Assembly: GCF_000974445.1 (NCBI RefSeq)
Contig: NZ_BBOJ01000029.1
Coordinates: forward strand, 1-64,000
From: Lentzea aerocolonigenes
GTDB taxonomy: Bacteria > Actinomycetota > Actinomycetes > Mycobacteriales > Pseudonocardiaceae
Direction: 5' to 3'
Length of the DNA stretch: 64,000 nt
Part shown: in pieces, positions 9,432 to 17,843 of the stretch
How positions within the stretch are numbered: the first letter of the stretch is position 1
Layout: each line of letters starts with the position of its first letter
Notes under the pieces: generated by a model
Database searches by the model: none
The model's input: the letters and a program-made list of their open reading frames with translations, nothing else
Told to the model about the DNA's origin: nothing
Translations under genes and position numbers: made by a program

Positions 9432-9626
9432 ATGACCAACCCGTTCGAGGATCCGCAGGGACGTTTCTTCGTGCTGGTCAACGAGGAGCAGCAGCACTCG
9501 CTGTGGCCGACGTTCGCTGAGGTGCCCGCCGGGTGGACGAAGGTCTTCGGCGAGGAGAGCCGCGACGCGTGCCTGGCGTACGTCGAGGAGAACTGGACCG
9601 ACCTGCGGCCGGCGTCTATCCGGTGA
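9432..9626 (+). CDS. MbtH-like protein
   Basis: The 64-aa protein carries the full MbtH signature: [10 protein letters not shown] at the N-terminus, the invariant [18 protein letters not shown] and terminal WTDLRP. MbtH-like proteins bind and activate adenylation domains of nonribosomal peptide synthetases. The ATG at 9432 follows GAGGAGAGG. No NRPS lies in the window, so the partner must be encoded elsewhere. Its 3' end overlaps the converging SDR gene by 11 bp. Confidence 0.95.
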   Translation: MTNPFEDPQGRFFVLVNEEQQHSLWPTFAEVPAGWTKVFGEESRDACLAYVEENWTDLRPASIR

Positions 9627-10296
9627 GGTAGTCCTCGAACGTCCGCTTGCCGACCGCGCGGTCCGGGGTGAGGTTCCCGCCCGCGCGGTAGGCGCGGTAC
9701 GTCGCTCCCGGCACCTTCACCGGCAGCAGTTTGCGGGTCTTTCCCGTTGCGGCCAGGTAGCTGCGGGCGAAGTCGACTGCCTCGCGGACTTCGGGGCCGC
9801 CCATCTCCGGGGCGATGCCCGCGGGCGCGGCTTGGGCCAGCGCGGCCAGTTCCAGGCCGACCTCTGCCTCGTCGATCGGCTGGAAGCGGAAGCCCGGCAC
9901 CGGCATGAGCGGCAGTTTCGACGCGCTGTCGAACATCCTGCGCAGCAACGAGTGGAACTGCGTGGCGCGCAGGACGGTGTGCGGCACGCCGGAAGAGATG
10001 ATCAGCCGCTCGGTCGCGTGCTTCTGCTTGTAGTAGGGCAGCGGGACCTCGTTGCAGCCGACGATCGAGATGTACACGAGGTGGGCGGGCCTGGCCGCGA
10101 GGACGGCGCGCGCCATGGCGACCTCGTGCCGGAACGACGTTGCGCAGTGCACCACGACGTCTGCTCTGAGCGCGCCCAGACCCTTGCCGCGCAACAGATC
10201 CGTGCCGGTCGAGCGGGAGACGGGTCGGGCGCCGGGCAGCGCGGCCACCACGTGCCTGCCGAGGGAGCCGGTACCTCCCGTGACGACGAAGCTCAT
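9616..10296 (-). CDS. NAD(P)-binding atypical SDR / NmrA-like protein
   Basis: The 226-aa protein has an N-terminal Rossmann motif ([12 protein letters not shown], residues 4-15) and resembles the NmrA/atypical-SDR group, with an [11 protein letters not shown] segment near the usual YxxxK position. These proteins act as oxidoreductases or NAD(P)-sensing regulators; the substrate is not evident. The ATG at 10296 overlaps the stop of the upstream DMT transporter gene by 4 bp, so the two form an operon. Confidence 0.8.
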   Translation of the reverse strand: MSFVVTGGTGSLGRHVVAALPGARPVSRSTGTDLLRGKGLGALRADVVVHCATSFRHEVAMARAVLAARPAHLVYISIVGCNEVPLPYYKQKHATERLIISSGVPHTVLRATQFHSLLRRMFDSASKLPLMPVPGFRFQPIDEAEVGLELAALAQAAPAGIAPEMGGPEVREAVDFARSYLAATGKTRKLLPVKVPGATYRAYRAGGNLTPDRAVGKRTFEDYLTG

Positions 10297-11111
10297 GCAC
10301 TCACCCTGGCACGGTAGTAGTGCGCCAGCACGACGGTTCCCGTCACGGCGGCGATCGCGCTGACCACCAGGCCGGCCTGGGTCAGGCCGCTCATGCCCGT
10401 GCCCTCGCCCAGCAGCTTGATGCCGATCCACGCCGCGACGATCGGGTTGACCACGGTCTGACCGGCCACGACGAGGTCGGGTGGACCGGCGGCGTAACCG
10501 AGCTGGATGAACCAGGCCCCCGTCAGGAAGGCGATGGCCAAGCCCGCCAACGAGATCCACTCGATCTTCGGCAGCGCGGTCGCGACGTCTCTGACCAGCA
10601 CGGCGACCAGCCCGTACGTGATGCCGGCACCCACCGCGAGTGCGAGGGCCTTGACGGCGTCCGACGTGAACGTCGCCACGACCACGCACACGAGCACGGC
10701 CGCGACCACGAGCTGCCCCGCCTGCAACGCCACTTTCGGCGACACGTCGGTCGGCACCGCCGAACCCGCCGTGATCGACACGAACACCACGATCCCCGCC
10801 GTCGCCACCAGCACCGCCGACGCGAGCAGTCCGCTGAACCGTCGCGCCCGAGCCACGGCGATGATCGGGATGGCGAGCGCGTTCAACGGCGCGACCACCG
10901 ACACCGGGGCCAGTGCCAGCGCGACGATCTGCAGGACCGCGCACGCGAGCAGCACCAGGAACCCGTAGACCCACCGGCGTGACGACATCAGCCGGTACGC
11001 CGAAGTCAGCTTCAGATCGGGAAGTTCCCGCACCCCGGCGTGCTGCCACATCGCACCGAGCGCGCTGCACCCGGCCGCGAGCGCCGCGCACAGGATCGCG
11101 ATCCCGACCAC
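10293..11111 (-). CDS. DMT-superfamily (EamA/NIPA-like) membrane transporter
   Basis: The 272-aa protein has nine or ten predicted membrane helices and the two-repeat pattern of drug/metabolite transporters, with LAPVSVVAPLNALAIP after the second or third helix and VVNPIVAAWIGIKLLGE in the C-terminal half. Such proteins export metabolites, or cations in the NIPA branch. No substrate is indicated. It is the first gene of a two-gene operon with the SDR gene and divergent from the GntR operon. Confidence 0.8.
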   Translation of the reverse strand: MVGIAILCAALAAGCSALGAMWQHAGVRELPDLKLTSAYRLMSSRRWVYGFLVLLACAVLQIVALALAPVSVVAPLNALAIPIIAVARARRFSGLLASAVLVATAGIVVFVSITAGSAVPTDVSPKVALQAGQLVVAAVLVCVVVATFTSDAVKALALAVGAGITYGLVAVLVRDVATALPKIEWISLAGLAIAFLTGAWFIQLGYAAGPPDLVVAGQTVVNPIVAAWIGIKLLGEGTGMSGLTQAGLVVSAIAAVTGTVVLAHYYRARVSA

Positions 11112-11138
11112 GTGCGCATCCTACGCCGACACTGCTAT

Positions 11139-11162
11139 GGTTCATTACATGAGTAACGAACC
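11139..11162. promoter_or_regulatory. YtrA-type GntR operator
   Basis: GGTTCATTAC (11139-11148) and GTAACGAACC (11153-11162) form a 24-bp inverted repeat around ATGA, with one mismatched pair. It ends 13 bp before the GTG of the GntR gene and overlaps a possible -10 element TATGGT (11136-11141). The regulator encoded just downstream is the natural binder, giving negative autoregulation of the GntR-ABC operon. Confidence 0.65.
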
Positions 11163-11175
11163 CAGGAAGTGAGCC

Positions 11176-11541
11176 GTGTTCGACGACCGGAGCCCGATCT
11201 ACCGCCAGATCGCCGACCGGATCAAGGCGGACGTGCTCAGCGGGGTGCTGAAGGCGGACGAGCAGGTCATGTCGACCAACCAGTACGCCGCCTACTACCG
11301 GATCAACCCGGCCACGGCGGCGAAGGCGTTCCAGCAGCTGGTGGACGAACGGGTGCTCTACAAGAAGAGGGGGATCGGGATGTTCGTGAGCGCGCAGGCT
11401 CGCGACATGCTGCGGGCACAGGGCAGGGAGAACTTCTTCGGCGAGGTCGTGGACCCCATGGTCGCGGAGGCGCGCGCCATCGGCATTCCCCTCGCCGACG
11501 TCATCCGCCGCATCGAGCAGCACCAGCAGGGGGACATGTGA
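11176..11541 (+). CDS. GntR-family regulator, YtrA subfamily
   Basis: The 121-aa protein has a GntR winged helix (SPIYRQIADRIKADVLSGVL, residues 6-25, then NQYAAYYRINPATAAKAFQQL) and a short C-terminal helical tail, as in YtrA regulators, which lack a large effector domain and control adjacent ABC transporters. The GTG start follows CCAGGAAG. Its stop overlaps the ATPase start (TGATG), so it is the first gene of a three-gene operon. Confidence 0.92.
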   Translation: MFDDRSPIYRQIADRIKADVLSGVLKADEQVMSTNQYAAYYRINPATAAKAFQQLVDERVLYKKRGIGMFVSAQARDMLRAQGRENFFGEVVDPMVAEARAIGIPLADVIRRIEQHQQGDM

Positions 11542-12416
11542 TGCGCGTCGACGTGCAGGGCTTAACGCTGCGTTATGGCGACGTCACGGCCGTGGACGAC
11601 ATGAGTTTCTCGTTGTCCGGCAACAAGATCTACGGACTGCTCGGCCGCAACGGCTCGGGCAAGACCAGCCTGATGTCGGCACTGGCCGGCTACCGCAAGC
11701 CTTCAGGATCCGTTCAGCTCGACGGCGAACCGGTGTTCGAGAACGCCGCCGCGATGCGCCAGGTCTGCCTGGTCCGGCACACGGCCGACGCGGCGGACAA
11801 GGGCGACAAGGTCTCGTACGTCCTCGAGTACGGCGCGGCCTGGCGCGACACGTGGGACAACCCGTACGCGCTGGAACTGGTCGAGCTGTTCAAGATCCCG
11901 TTGAAGAGCAAGGTCGGCGAACTCTCGCTGGGCCAACGATCCGCACTCGGCGTGGTGATCGGCCTGGCCAGCCGCTCGCCGCTGACGATGCTCGACGAGT
12001 CACACCTGGGCATGGACACGCCGACCAGGTACGCGTTCTACGACGCGCTGCTCACCGACTTCATGGCGCACCCGCGAACCATCATCATCTCCACCCACCT
12101 CATCGAGGAACTGGCGTCACTGCTGGAAGAGGTGGTGATCATCGACGGCGGTCGCCTGGTGCTGCAGGAGGAGGCCGACGTGCTGCGGTCGCGTGGCACC
12201 GAGGTCACCGGAAACGCTGCTGACGTGGACGAGTTCACCGCGGGCCTGACCGTGCTCAGCTCGAAGTCGTTGGGGCGCAGCAAGTCTGCGATGGTCTATG
12301 GAGGCTTGGACGACGGGCAGTTCGTGCGGGCGCGTCAGCTCGGGCTGGAGTTGGGGCCGATCGCGTTGCAGGACCTGTTCGTGCACCTCACCGAACCGGT
12401 CGGAGGGAAGCGGTGA
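11541..12416 (+). CDS. ABC transporter ATP-binding protein of a YtrA-linked system
   Basis: The 291-aa ATPase has Walker A GRNGSGKTS, signature LSLGQRSA and a Walker-B-like LTMLDESHLGMD. The signature (LSLGQ rather than LSGGQ) and the Ser in place of the usual Pro after DE are departures from the consensus. The C-terminal 90 residues resemble the regulatory tail of exporter ATPases. The ATG at 11541 shares one base with the preceding stop; a GTG three bases earlier is possible. It probably powers the membrane protein that follows, as in Ytr-like systems that respond to cell-wall stress. Confidence 0.88.
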   Translation: MRVDVQGLTLRYGDVTAVDDMSFSLSGNKIYGLLGRNGSGKTSLMSALAGYRKPSGSVQLDGEPVFENAAAMRQVCLVRHTADAADKGDKVSYVLEYGAAWRDTWDNPYALELVELFKIPLKSKVGELSLGQRSALGVVIGLASRSPLTMLDESHLGMDTPTRYAFYDALLTDFMAHPRTIIISTHLIEELASLLEEVVIIDGGRLVLQEEADVLRSRGTEVTGNAADVDEFTAGLTVLSSKSLGRSKSAMVYGGLDDGQFVRARQLGLELGPIALQDLFVHLTEPVGGKR

Positions 12417-13072
12417 AGGTCTTCCGTTTGCTGACCCGGACGCTGGTGACGTTCTGCGCTGTGGTCGCGGCTTGTGCCTTCGTGTTGGTCATCGTGCTCA
12501 CGTTCGTCGTTTCCGGTTTTCGGGACGTGACGATCAGCGGGTGGAACGTTCTGGGGTCCCAGGTCGCGCGCTGGTTCCTGTTCTGGGCGGGCATCTACGT
12601 CGTCCACAACACGCTCCCGATCGCCATCGCACACGGGCGGACGCGCCGCGAGTTCCTGAGCGCTGCCACCGGGTTCTCGGTGGTGCTGGCGGTCGCGATG
12701 AGCTTGATCGTGTGGGTCGGGTTCGTGGTCGAGGGCGGGATCTACTCGGCCATGGGGTGGAAGGCCGATCCGCACGGTTCCGTTGTCGCCTACTTCCTGA
12801 TGTTCCTGGTGTGGTGCGCGGTGGGGATGTTCTGCGCGGCGGCGTTCGACCGGTTCGGCGCTGCCGGGGTGTTTTCGGTGCCGGTCGGGTTGATGCTCGT
12901 GATGGTCACGACCGCGGGAATCCCTGGGGCGGGGAACTTGCCGTTCGTGCCCGACCTGCCGTCGTTGATGGGGGCCGGGTGGCACCTGGTGTCGGTGGTG
13001 GCGTTCGCGGGTGCGGTGCTGGGGACCTGGGTGGTGGCTCGGGACATGCCTGTTCGGGTGCGGACGTTGTGA
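12413..13072 (+). CDS. Membrane protein, probable ABC permease subunit
   Basis: The 219-aa protein starts with GTG overlapping the ATPase stop by 4 bp. It has about six hydrophobic segments and no assigned domain that I recognise. Position and overlap make it the membrane partner of the ATPase. After its stop the DNA passes into a repeat-rich region. Confidence 0.7.
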   Translation: MKVFRLLTRTLVTFCAVVAACAFVLVIVLTFVVSGFRDVTISGWNVLGSQVARWFLFWAGIYVVHNTLPIAIAHGRTRREFLSAATGFSVVLAVAMSLIVWVGFVVEGGIYSAMGWKADPHGSVVAYFLMFLVWCAVGMFCAAAFDRFGAAGVFSVPVGLMLVMVTTAGIPGAGNLPFVPDLPSLMGAGWHLVSVVAFAGAVLGTWVVARDMPVRVRTL

Positions 13073-13088
13073 GTTTGGGGCCGGGTGG

Positions 13089-13153
13089 CTTGCGTTGGGG
13101 CTTGCGTTGGGGCTTGCGCGGGTCGGCTGTGCGTTGGGGTTTGCGGGTCGGCT
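13089..13153 (+). repeat. Short tandem repeats after the GntR/ABC operon
   Basis: The 12-mer CTTGCGTTGGGG occurs twice in tandem (13089-13100, 13101-13112) and is followed by a partial copy and degenerate variants; GCGGGTCGGCT occurs at 13118-13128 and again at 13143-13153. The array lies immediately outside the left copy of the long inverted repeat and looks like slippage-prone spacer DNA. Confidence 0.7.
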
Positions 13154-13490
13154 TTTGTGGTTTGGCGCGGGTTCCAGCGGGGTGGTCGCCTTTGCTGGTG
13201 TGGTCGCCTTGTGTTGGTGGGCGCGTGGGTCGTATGACGGGCCGGGTCATTTCATCGCCGCTTCGCGACGATTGCGATTGGGGCTTGACTTCGGGGCCCT
13301 TGCGAGGCGCACATCGGCCTTAAAAAGCCGGGCATAAGGAGCCCGGCCGATCCAACCAGCATAGCACCTCGCACCCAAAGTCAAGCCCCAATCGCAGTCG
13401 TGCGTGGTTGTGTTTGTTGTTCGGCTCGCCTCATTACCGGTTTCCTGCGTTCGCATTGCCCTGTCCGGCTCGGCTTCGCCATCGCGGTTG
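13144..13490 (+). repeat. Left copy of a ~350-bp structured inverted repeat flanking the HNH gene
   Basis: This segment matches the reverse complement of 15075-15428 almost throughout. Each copy contains two internal arms that can pair: GCGATTGGGGCTTGACTT at 13274-13291 pairs with its complement at 13378-13395, and TGCGAGG-type sequence extends the stem. A variable core (13311-13363) lies between the arms and folds into its own hairpin (ATCGGCC 13313-13319 with GGCCGAT 13345-13351, or GCCGGGC 13327-13333 with GCCCGGC 13341-13347). The flanks are well conserved and the core is not. No gene is supported in it. Confidence 0.85.
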
Positions 13491-13819
13491 TTGGGTGCTC
13501 GGCTTCGCCGTCGTGGCTTTTGTAGCGGGAGGTTCGACTCGGCTACGCCATTGCCGTTGGCCTTCGGCTTCGGGTTCCACTTCGGGGGATTGGCTGCGAT
13601 GGATGTGCCTCGCGGGTTCGGCTGCGCGGGATTCGTTCTCAGAATTAGCCTCGCGGGTTACCTTCATGGAATTGCGTCCATGCGGCAGGAGCAGCGCGCG
13701 ACACGGGTAGCGCAACGGGAGGAAGAAGCGGCCTCCACCCGCGCAGCCGTCGGCCAGTCGGCGTTCGTGGGGTGCCTGCCCGTAGTCAGGCGGCCTTCAT
13801 CGGCACCGCCCGGCCGTGG
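13491..13819. other. Intergenic DNA between repeat and HNH gene, no gene supported
   Basis: There are degenerate CTCGGCTTCGCC-like repeats at about 13498 and 13537 (a third copy lies inside the repeat near 13468). I see no convincing ribosome-binding site or family resemblance for the short ORFs here. The stretch may be decayed coding or element-derived sequence. Confidence 0.5.
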
Positions 13820-15013
13820 TTAGGCGGTGTTGATCGGGTTGCGTCTGGGTTTGCGGAGCGGGTCGAGCCAGTCGGGTGCGTAGAAGGTCGGGATGCCGTT
13901 GACCAGCTTGACGTTCCACTTGCTCTGGTGGATGAGCGTGTGGTGGTGACGGCAGAGCAGCACGGCGTTGTCGACGGAGGTATCGCCTCCGTTGGCCCAG
14001 TGGTGGATGTGGTGGGCGTCGCAGTGTCTGGGTGGCCTGCCGCAGCCCGGGAACGCGCAGCCCCGATCCCTCGCGACCAGAGTCCGACGGATTCCTGCCG
14101 GGAAGGTGCGGGTCTTGCGGCCGATGTCCATCGGCTGACCCTGACTGCCCAGCAGCAGCGGGATGACGCCCGCATTGCACGCCAACTGACGCACCTGCTC
14201 GGCCAGGATGTGATCGCCGTTGTCCAACATGCCCTGCCCGACCCGCTCGGCGAGATCCTCGTGCCGCATCGTCACAGTCAGGGTGACCGGCTCGCCGCCG
14301 TGCTCGGGCAGCTGGTCGGCGCGCAGCATCAAATCGACCAGATCAGCCAGCGCATCGCCCTCGCGTTCGGAGCGGCTGCGCGCGTCTGGGCCCTGGCCGG
14401 TGTCCGGACGGGGCTTGGCCAGCGGATCCAGCAGTGCCTCGTACTTCGCACCGGTGACCTTGTCCAGCTTGGCCCGGATCTCCAGCCGCCCGTTCTTCCA
14501 CTGCATCAAGTGCTGGTTGGTCGGCGGCGCGGGCTCGGGGTCACGCGGCTCCGGGTCGTTCTGGAAGAGGCTGTACGCGAGTTTCTTGCCCAGGCCACGG
14601 ACCGTGACGGGCTCGAAGTCACGCGCGTACCCCACCACCGTGGCCTCCTGCTCAGCAGGCACGGTCTCCATGACCGCCGCGACCGCCGCCACGTGCTCGA
14701 CCGACAGCGCGCCCTCGGCCACCGCCGCCGCCGTCAGCGGAAGCTTGGGGGCGAGTTCACTGCCGGTCGGGGTGATCTCGTTGGTCAGCAGGGCGGCGTT
14801 GTCGATCCACCGCTTGGCGACGTGAATGTCCCAGCGGACGACGTGCCGCAACACCTTCGGCAAATCCTTGTAGCCGAGCTCGCTCGCGGCTCCGCGCCGA
14901 TCCAATTCGGCGACGATCTGCAACGCGGCATTCTCACGAACCCGGATTTCCGTCACCTCGTCGACGAGACTGCGGAGCAGCTCGTCGGTGGAGAGGAGGC
15001 GGGTTTCGATCAC
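13820..15013 (-). CDS. DUF222/HNH endonuclease-domain protein (13E12-like)
   Basis: The 397-aa protein has an N-terminal DUF222 helical domain (about residues 10-300) and a C-terminal HNH nuclease motif: CAFPGCGRPPRHCDAHHIHH, then the N/H pair in NAVLLCRHHHTLIH. This architecture matches the actinobacterial 13E12 repeat family, members of which occur in many copies and are linked to mobile DNA (REP13E12 in Mycobacterium tuberculosis). The GTG start at 15013 has no Shine-Dalgarno but a TAGATT hexamer ends about 7 bases before it, suggesting a leaderless transcript. It lies between two inverted copies of a structured repeat. Confidence 0.9.
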   Translation of the reverse strand: MIETRLLSTDELLRSLVDEVTEIRVRENAALQIVAELDRRGAASELGYKDLPKVLRHVVRWDIHVAKRWIDNAALLTNEITPTGSELAPKLPLTAAAVAEGALSVEHVAAVAAVMETVPAEQEATVVGYARDFEPVTVRGLGKKLAYSLFQNDPEPRDPEPAPPTNQHLMQWKNGRLEIRAKLDKVTGAKYEALLDPLAKPRPDTGQGPDARSRSEREGDALADLVDLMLRADQLPEHGGEPVTLTVTMRHEDLAERVGQGMLDNGDHILAEQVRQLACNAGVIPLLLGSQGQPMDIGRKTRTFPAGIRRTLVARDRGCAFPGCGRPPRHCDAHHIHHWANGGDTSVDNAVLLCRHHHTLIHQSKWNVKLVNGIPTFYAPDWLDPLRKPRRNPINTA

Positions 15014-15074
15014 GTGTCTAATCTACCGCAAGATCACGAACAGATAACGGGTAAAGCCGCACACGATAGGGTGA

Positions 15075-15428
15075 ACCAGCGATGGCGAAGCCGAGCCGAA
15101 TCGGGCAATGCGAACGCGGGCAACCGGTAATGAGGTGAGCCGAACAACCGAACGCAACCACGCACGCTTGCGATTGGGGCTTGACTTTGGGTGCGAGGTG
15201 CTAGCCTTTTCGGATCGGGCGGGTGCGGAGCATCCGACCTTTTCCGCCCGACACAGCGCCTCGCAAGGGCCCCGAAGTCAAGCCCCAATCGCAATCGTCG
15301 CGAAGCGGCGATGAAATGACCCGGCTCGTCATACGACCCACGAAACCACCAACGCAAGGCGACATGGCAACAAAAGGTGACCCCTCCGCTGGAACCCGCG
15401 CCGAACCACCCCAAGCCGACCCGCGCCC
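15075..15428 (-). repeat. Right copy of the ~350-bp structured inverted repeat flanking the HNH gene
   Basis: This is the inverted counterpart of 13144-13490. Internal arms are at 15170-15201 and 15256-15292, matching the left-copy arms in reverse. The core (15202-15255) has a different sequence from the left core but again folds: TCGGGCGG at 15215-15222 pairs perfectly with CCGCCCGA at 15244-15251. Preserved hairpin shape despite changed bases suggests selection on structure. Between the copies lies only the HNH gene and about 390 bp of non-coding DNA. Confidence 0.85.
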
Positions 15429-15682
15429 ACGATCACCGCAGAGGCCGCCAGCTCCGCCGTCCGTTGGCGCTCCATCGGCGGCGGTCGGTGGGTGGGTGAT
15501 TGCGGCGCCCGCTGAGCGCACGACCTCCAGCGACCCGGTGAGGTGGGCGTGCGCGAACTGGTTCAGGGCGTCCAGGCTGGTGGATGCCGGCCGATCTCCG
15601 CGTCCGTTGGCGGTCGGCGGCGACTGGCCCGGCTCGCCTGGGGCCGGGGCGCAGCTGCCGCAGGACGTGGTGCTGGACCACG
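15429..15682. other. Non-coding stretch downstream of the GH85 gene
   Basis: I find no ORF here with a plausible start, length and family likeness on either strand. Several short ORFs cross it but have low-complexity Arg/Pro-rich translations typical of shadows in GC-rich DNA. Confidence 0.5.
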
Positions 15683-17611
15683 TCAGGATGTACCGGTGAG
15701 GGCGATGTGCGCGGGCGGTGAGACGTCGAACGCCTCGCTGACGGCCTCGACCTCGATCTGCGCGGTCTCGCCGGAGGTCAACGGGATCGCGGGCACGAAG
15801 TACGCGTCGTTCGTCGTGCCACCGAGGAATATCCGCTCGGAACCGGTCCACTTGTAGACCCGGTACTGCCGGACGGCTCCGGGTGCGCGCGTCCAGGTGA
15901 GCCGTGCCGACACCGTGGTGGCGTTGGTGCGGCTCACCTGCTCGGCCTGTACGGCGGACGGTGCCGCGGGTGGCGTCATGACGGGGGTGGTGACGCCGAT
16001 CCGGCCGATCGACGCGGTCACCGGGCCGCCGGGCAGCACTCGCAGCGAGATCTCGGTCAGTGTCCCGCCGGAGTGCTCGCCGAGCGGGAACACGCTGCGC
16101 CGCCACGCACCGGAGACGCCGCCGAGGTCCAGGACCTGCTCCGCGGCTCCGAACCGCAGCACGGCCTGGAGTCGCGACGGTCCGGTGCCGGTGCGGTGGA
16201 CGATCTCGAACTGGCTGGCGCCGGTCAGCTTCAGCGACGTGGCGAACAGTCGGATGTCGTTGGCGGACAGGGGAGTGCCGGTGATCTTCAGTGCCGTGCC
16301 GCCGTCGTACGGGTCGTCCCAGTCGAGCGACGGCACGACCTTCGTGCCGGTACCGGTGATGCTCCAGCGCCACGTCGGCAGCACGTCCTGCAACGACAGG
16401 TTGTTCCAGGCCTGGGTCGAACGCACGGCACCGCCCACCGCGAACTTCTTGCCGTGCCCGGTGTTGAAGTTCGTCACGAACGGCAGGGAGGTGATCGGCG
16501 TCAGCTCGGTGACGTAGTGCGCGATGCCCTTCCACGCGGCGGTGGAGGTCGTGTTCGACGGGTCACCGTTCGGGCCGACCCAGAACCTGTTGTCCCGCGC
16601 GTAGAAGTCGGCGGGGCTCGACGCGGACTTGAACGTCCACTCCGGACGGTAGAAGCCGAGCGACGTGGTGTGCGGCTTGCCCTCCGGGAAGACCGAGGCC
16701 CAGCCGACGCTCGTGTTGTAGCCGTTCGCCTCCACGTCCACACCGGACGCCAGGTCGTAGGGGCTGCGTCCCATCTGCCGCGCCAGGGCCGCCGAGTTCG
16801 CGAGACCCTGTGTGCTCCACCAGAAGTTCAGGAACATCTCGTCCGACTGCTCGAAGAACATCCGGTTCCGCGCGGTCAACGCGTTCTGCCACGAGACGCT
16901 TCCGCTGTCGGTCATCGCGTCGTACCAGATGATCCGCAGCCCGCTCTTGCGCAGGTAGACGATGAAGTCGCGCATGTCCGCGGCGAGCTGGGCGTTGCCG
17001 CCGGCGGTCTCCTGGTTGAGGAACCAGCCGTCGAACCCGTAGGACCGGGCGACCTGGATCATCTTGTCCGCCACCGGGAACCGGTCGCCGTCGCGCCGGA
17101 CGAAGTCGCGGACCCACTGGATCTGGCCGCCGTACGCGGTGGGCGGCAGGAAGACGTTGCCGATCACGCGCACGCCGTTGCGGTGCGCCGCGTCGGTGAC
17201 GGTCGGGTTCGGCGCGAGGATCAGGCCCTCGGACGCCGACCCGCCCCAGAACACCAGCTCGTCGATGTACTGCCAGTAGTTCGTGGCGTAGTAGTTCATG
17301 TCGAGCGAGCCCTGCGCCGGGTTGTTGCTCGTCGGCGCGTAGGCCACCAGCGCTTGCACCCGCGCCTCGCCGGTGTGGGCGTGCGCGTTGGCCGGTCGCG
17401 CCGGGACCACTCTGCGGGCCAACGGCACGGTGCTGCGGTTGTACCGGGCGTCCCGGTCCGTCAGCGGATCCCAGTCGAGAATGGTCGCCGGGTGCCAGTA
17501 CGACGCGTACGGCTGGGCGGTGGCGTCAGCGGCGGACGCGGGAGTCTCGGGCAGCAGACTGGTGAGAGCTGCCGTCGAGCTCAGAACGAGGAACTGTCTC
17601 CGAGTGGGCAC
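15683..17611 (-). CDS. Secreted GH85 endo-beta-N-acetylglucosaminidase
   Basis: The GTG at 17611 follows GAGGGTG and gives 642 aa beginning with a twin-arginine signal (TRRQFLVLSS, then a hydrophobic stretch ending ASAAD). Residues about 70-400 form a GH85 TIM barrel: YIDELVFWGG, DAAHRNGVRVIGNVFLP and the catalytic GFDGWFLNQET with Asn199 and Glu201. These enzymes cut the chitobiose core of N-glycans by substrate-assisted (oxazoline) catalysis. The C-terminal part (about 410-642) looks like a galactose-binding-type beta-sandwich and a fibronectin-III-like module. It diverges from the cutinase gene across about 230 bp. Confidence 0.88.
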   Translation of the reverse strand: MPTRRQFLVLSSTAALTSLLPETPASAADATAQPYASYWHPATILDWDPLTDRDARYNRSTVPLARRVVPARPANAHAHTGEARVQALVAYAPTSNNPAQGSLDMNYYATNYWQYIDELVFWGGSASEGLILAPNPTVTDAAHRNGVRVIGNVFLPPTAYGGQIQWVRDFVRRDGDRFPVADKMIQVARSYGFDGWFLNQETAGGNAQLAADMRDFIVYLRKSGLRIIWYDAMTDSGSVSWQNALTARNRMFFEQSDEMFLNFWWSTQGLANSAALARQMGRSPYDLASGVDVEANGYNTSVGWASVFPEGKPHTTSLGFYRPEWTFKSASSPADFYARDNRFWVGPNGDPSNTTSTAAWKGIAHYVTELTPITSLPFVTNFNTGHGKKFAVGGAVRSTQAWNNLSLQDVLPTWRWSITGTGTKVVPSLDWDDPYDGGTALKITGTPLSANDIRLFATSLKLTGASQFEIVHRTGTGPSRLQAVLRFGAAEQVLDLGGVSGAWRRSVFPLGEHSGGTLTEISLRVLPGGPVTASIGRIGVTTPVMTPPAAPSAVQAEQVSRTNATTVSARLTWTRAPGAVRQYRVYKWTGSERIFLGGTTNDAYFVPAIPLTSGETAQIEVEAVSEAFDVSPPAHIALTGTS

Positions 17612-17843
17612 GTGATCACCCTCGTGGGCCGTCCGATTCACCGCATACCGCCGCTGCGGTGACTGAACAGGACGACAACGCCGGAGTCTGCTGCGCTGGG
17701 TAACCGGGTGACTTTCTGTCGAACGGCGTCGAAATGTCCCGGTAACCATCCGAGTGGCCGAACCGCCGCGAGGCTACTGGGCGGTAGCGTGTGGCTCGCC
17801 GTCGCTTTTGGTTCCCCTGCAACCAATTGAGGTGTACATCGTC

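Noticed and set aside
8164-9626. A siderophore biosynthetic gene cluster
   Set aside because: Only the monooxygenase and MbtH-like genes are present; neighbouring genes are transport and SDR proteins unrelated to NRPS assembly.
13404-13823. 139-codon plus-strand ORF beside the HNH gene
   Set aside because: It starts inside the repeated element, has no Shine-Dalgarno or family likeness, and is built partly from CGGCTTCGCC-type repeats.
15433-15681. 82-codon minus-strand ORF after the GH85 gene
   Set aside because: Arg/Pro-rich translation without a domain; no evidence of expression.
16073-17662. 529-codon plus-strand ORF
   Set aside because: Antisense to the GH85 gene, which carries catalytic residues and a Tat signal.
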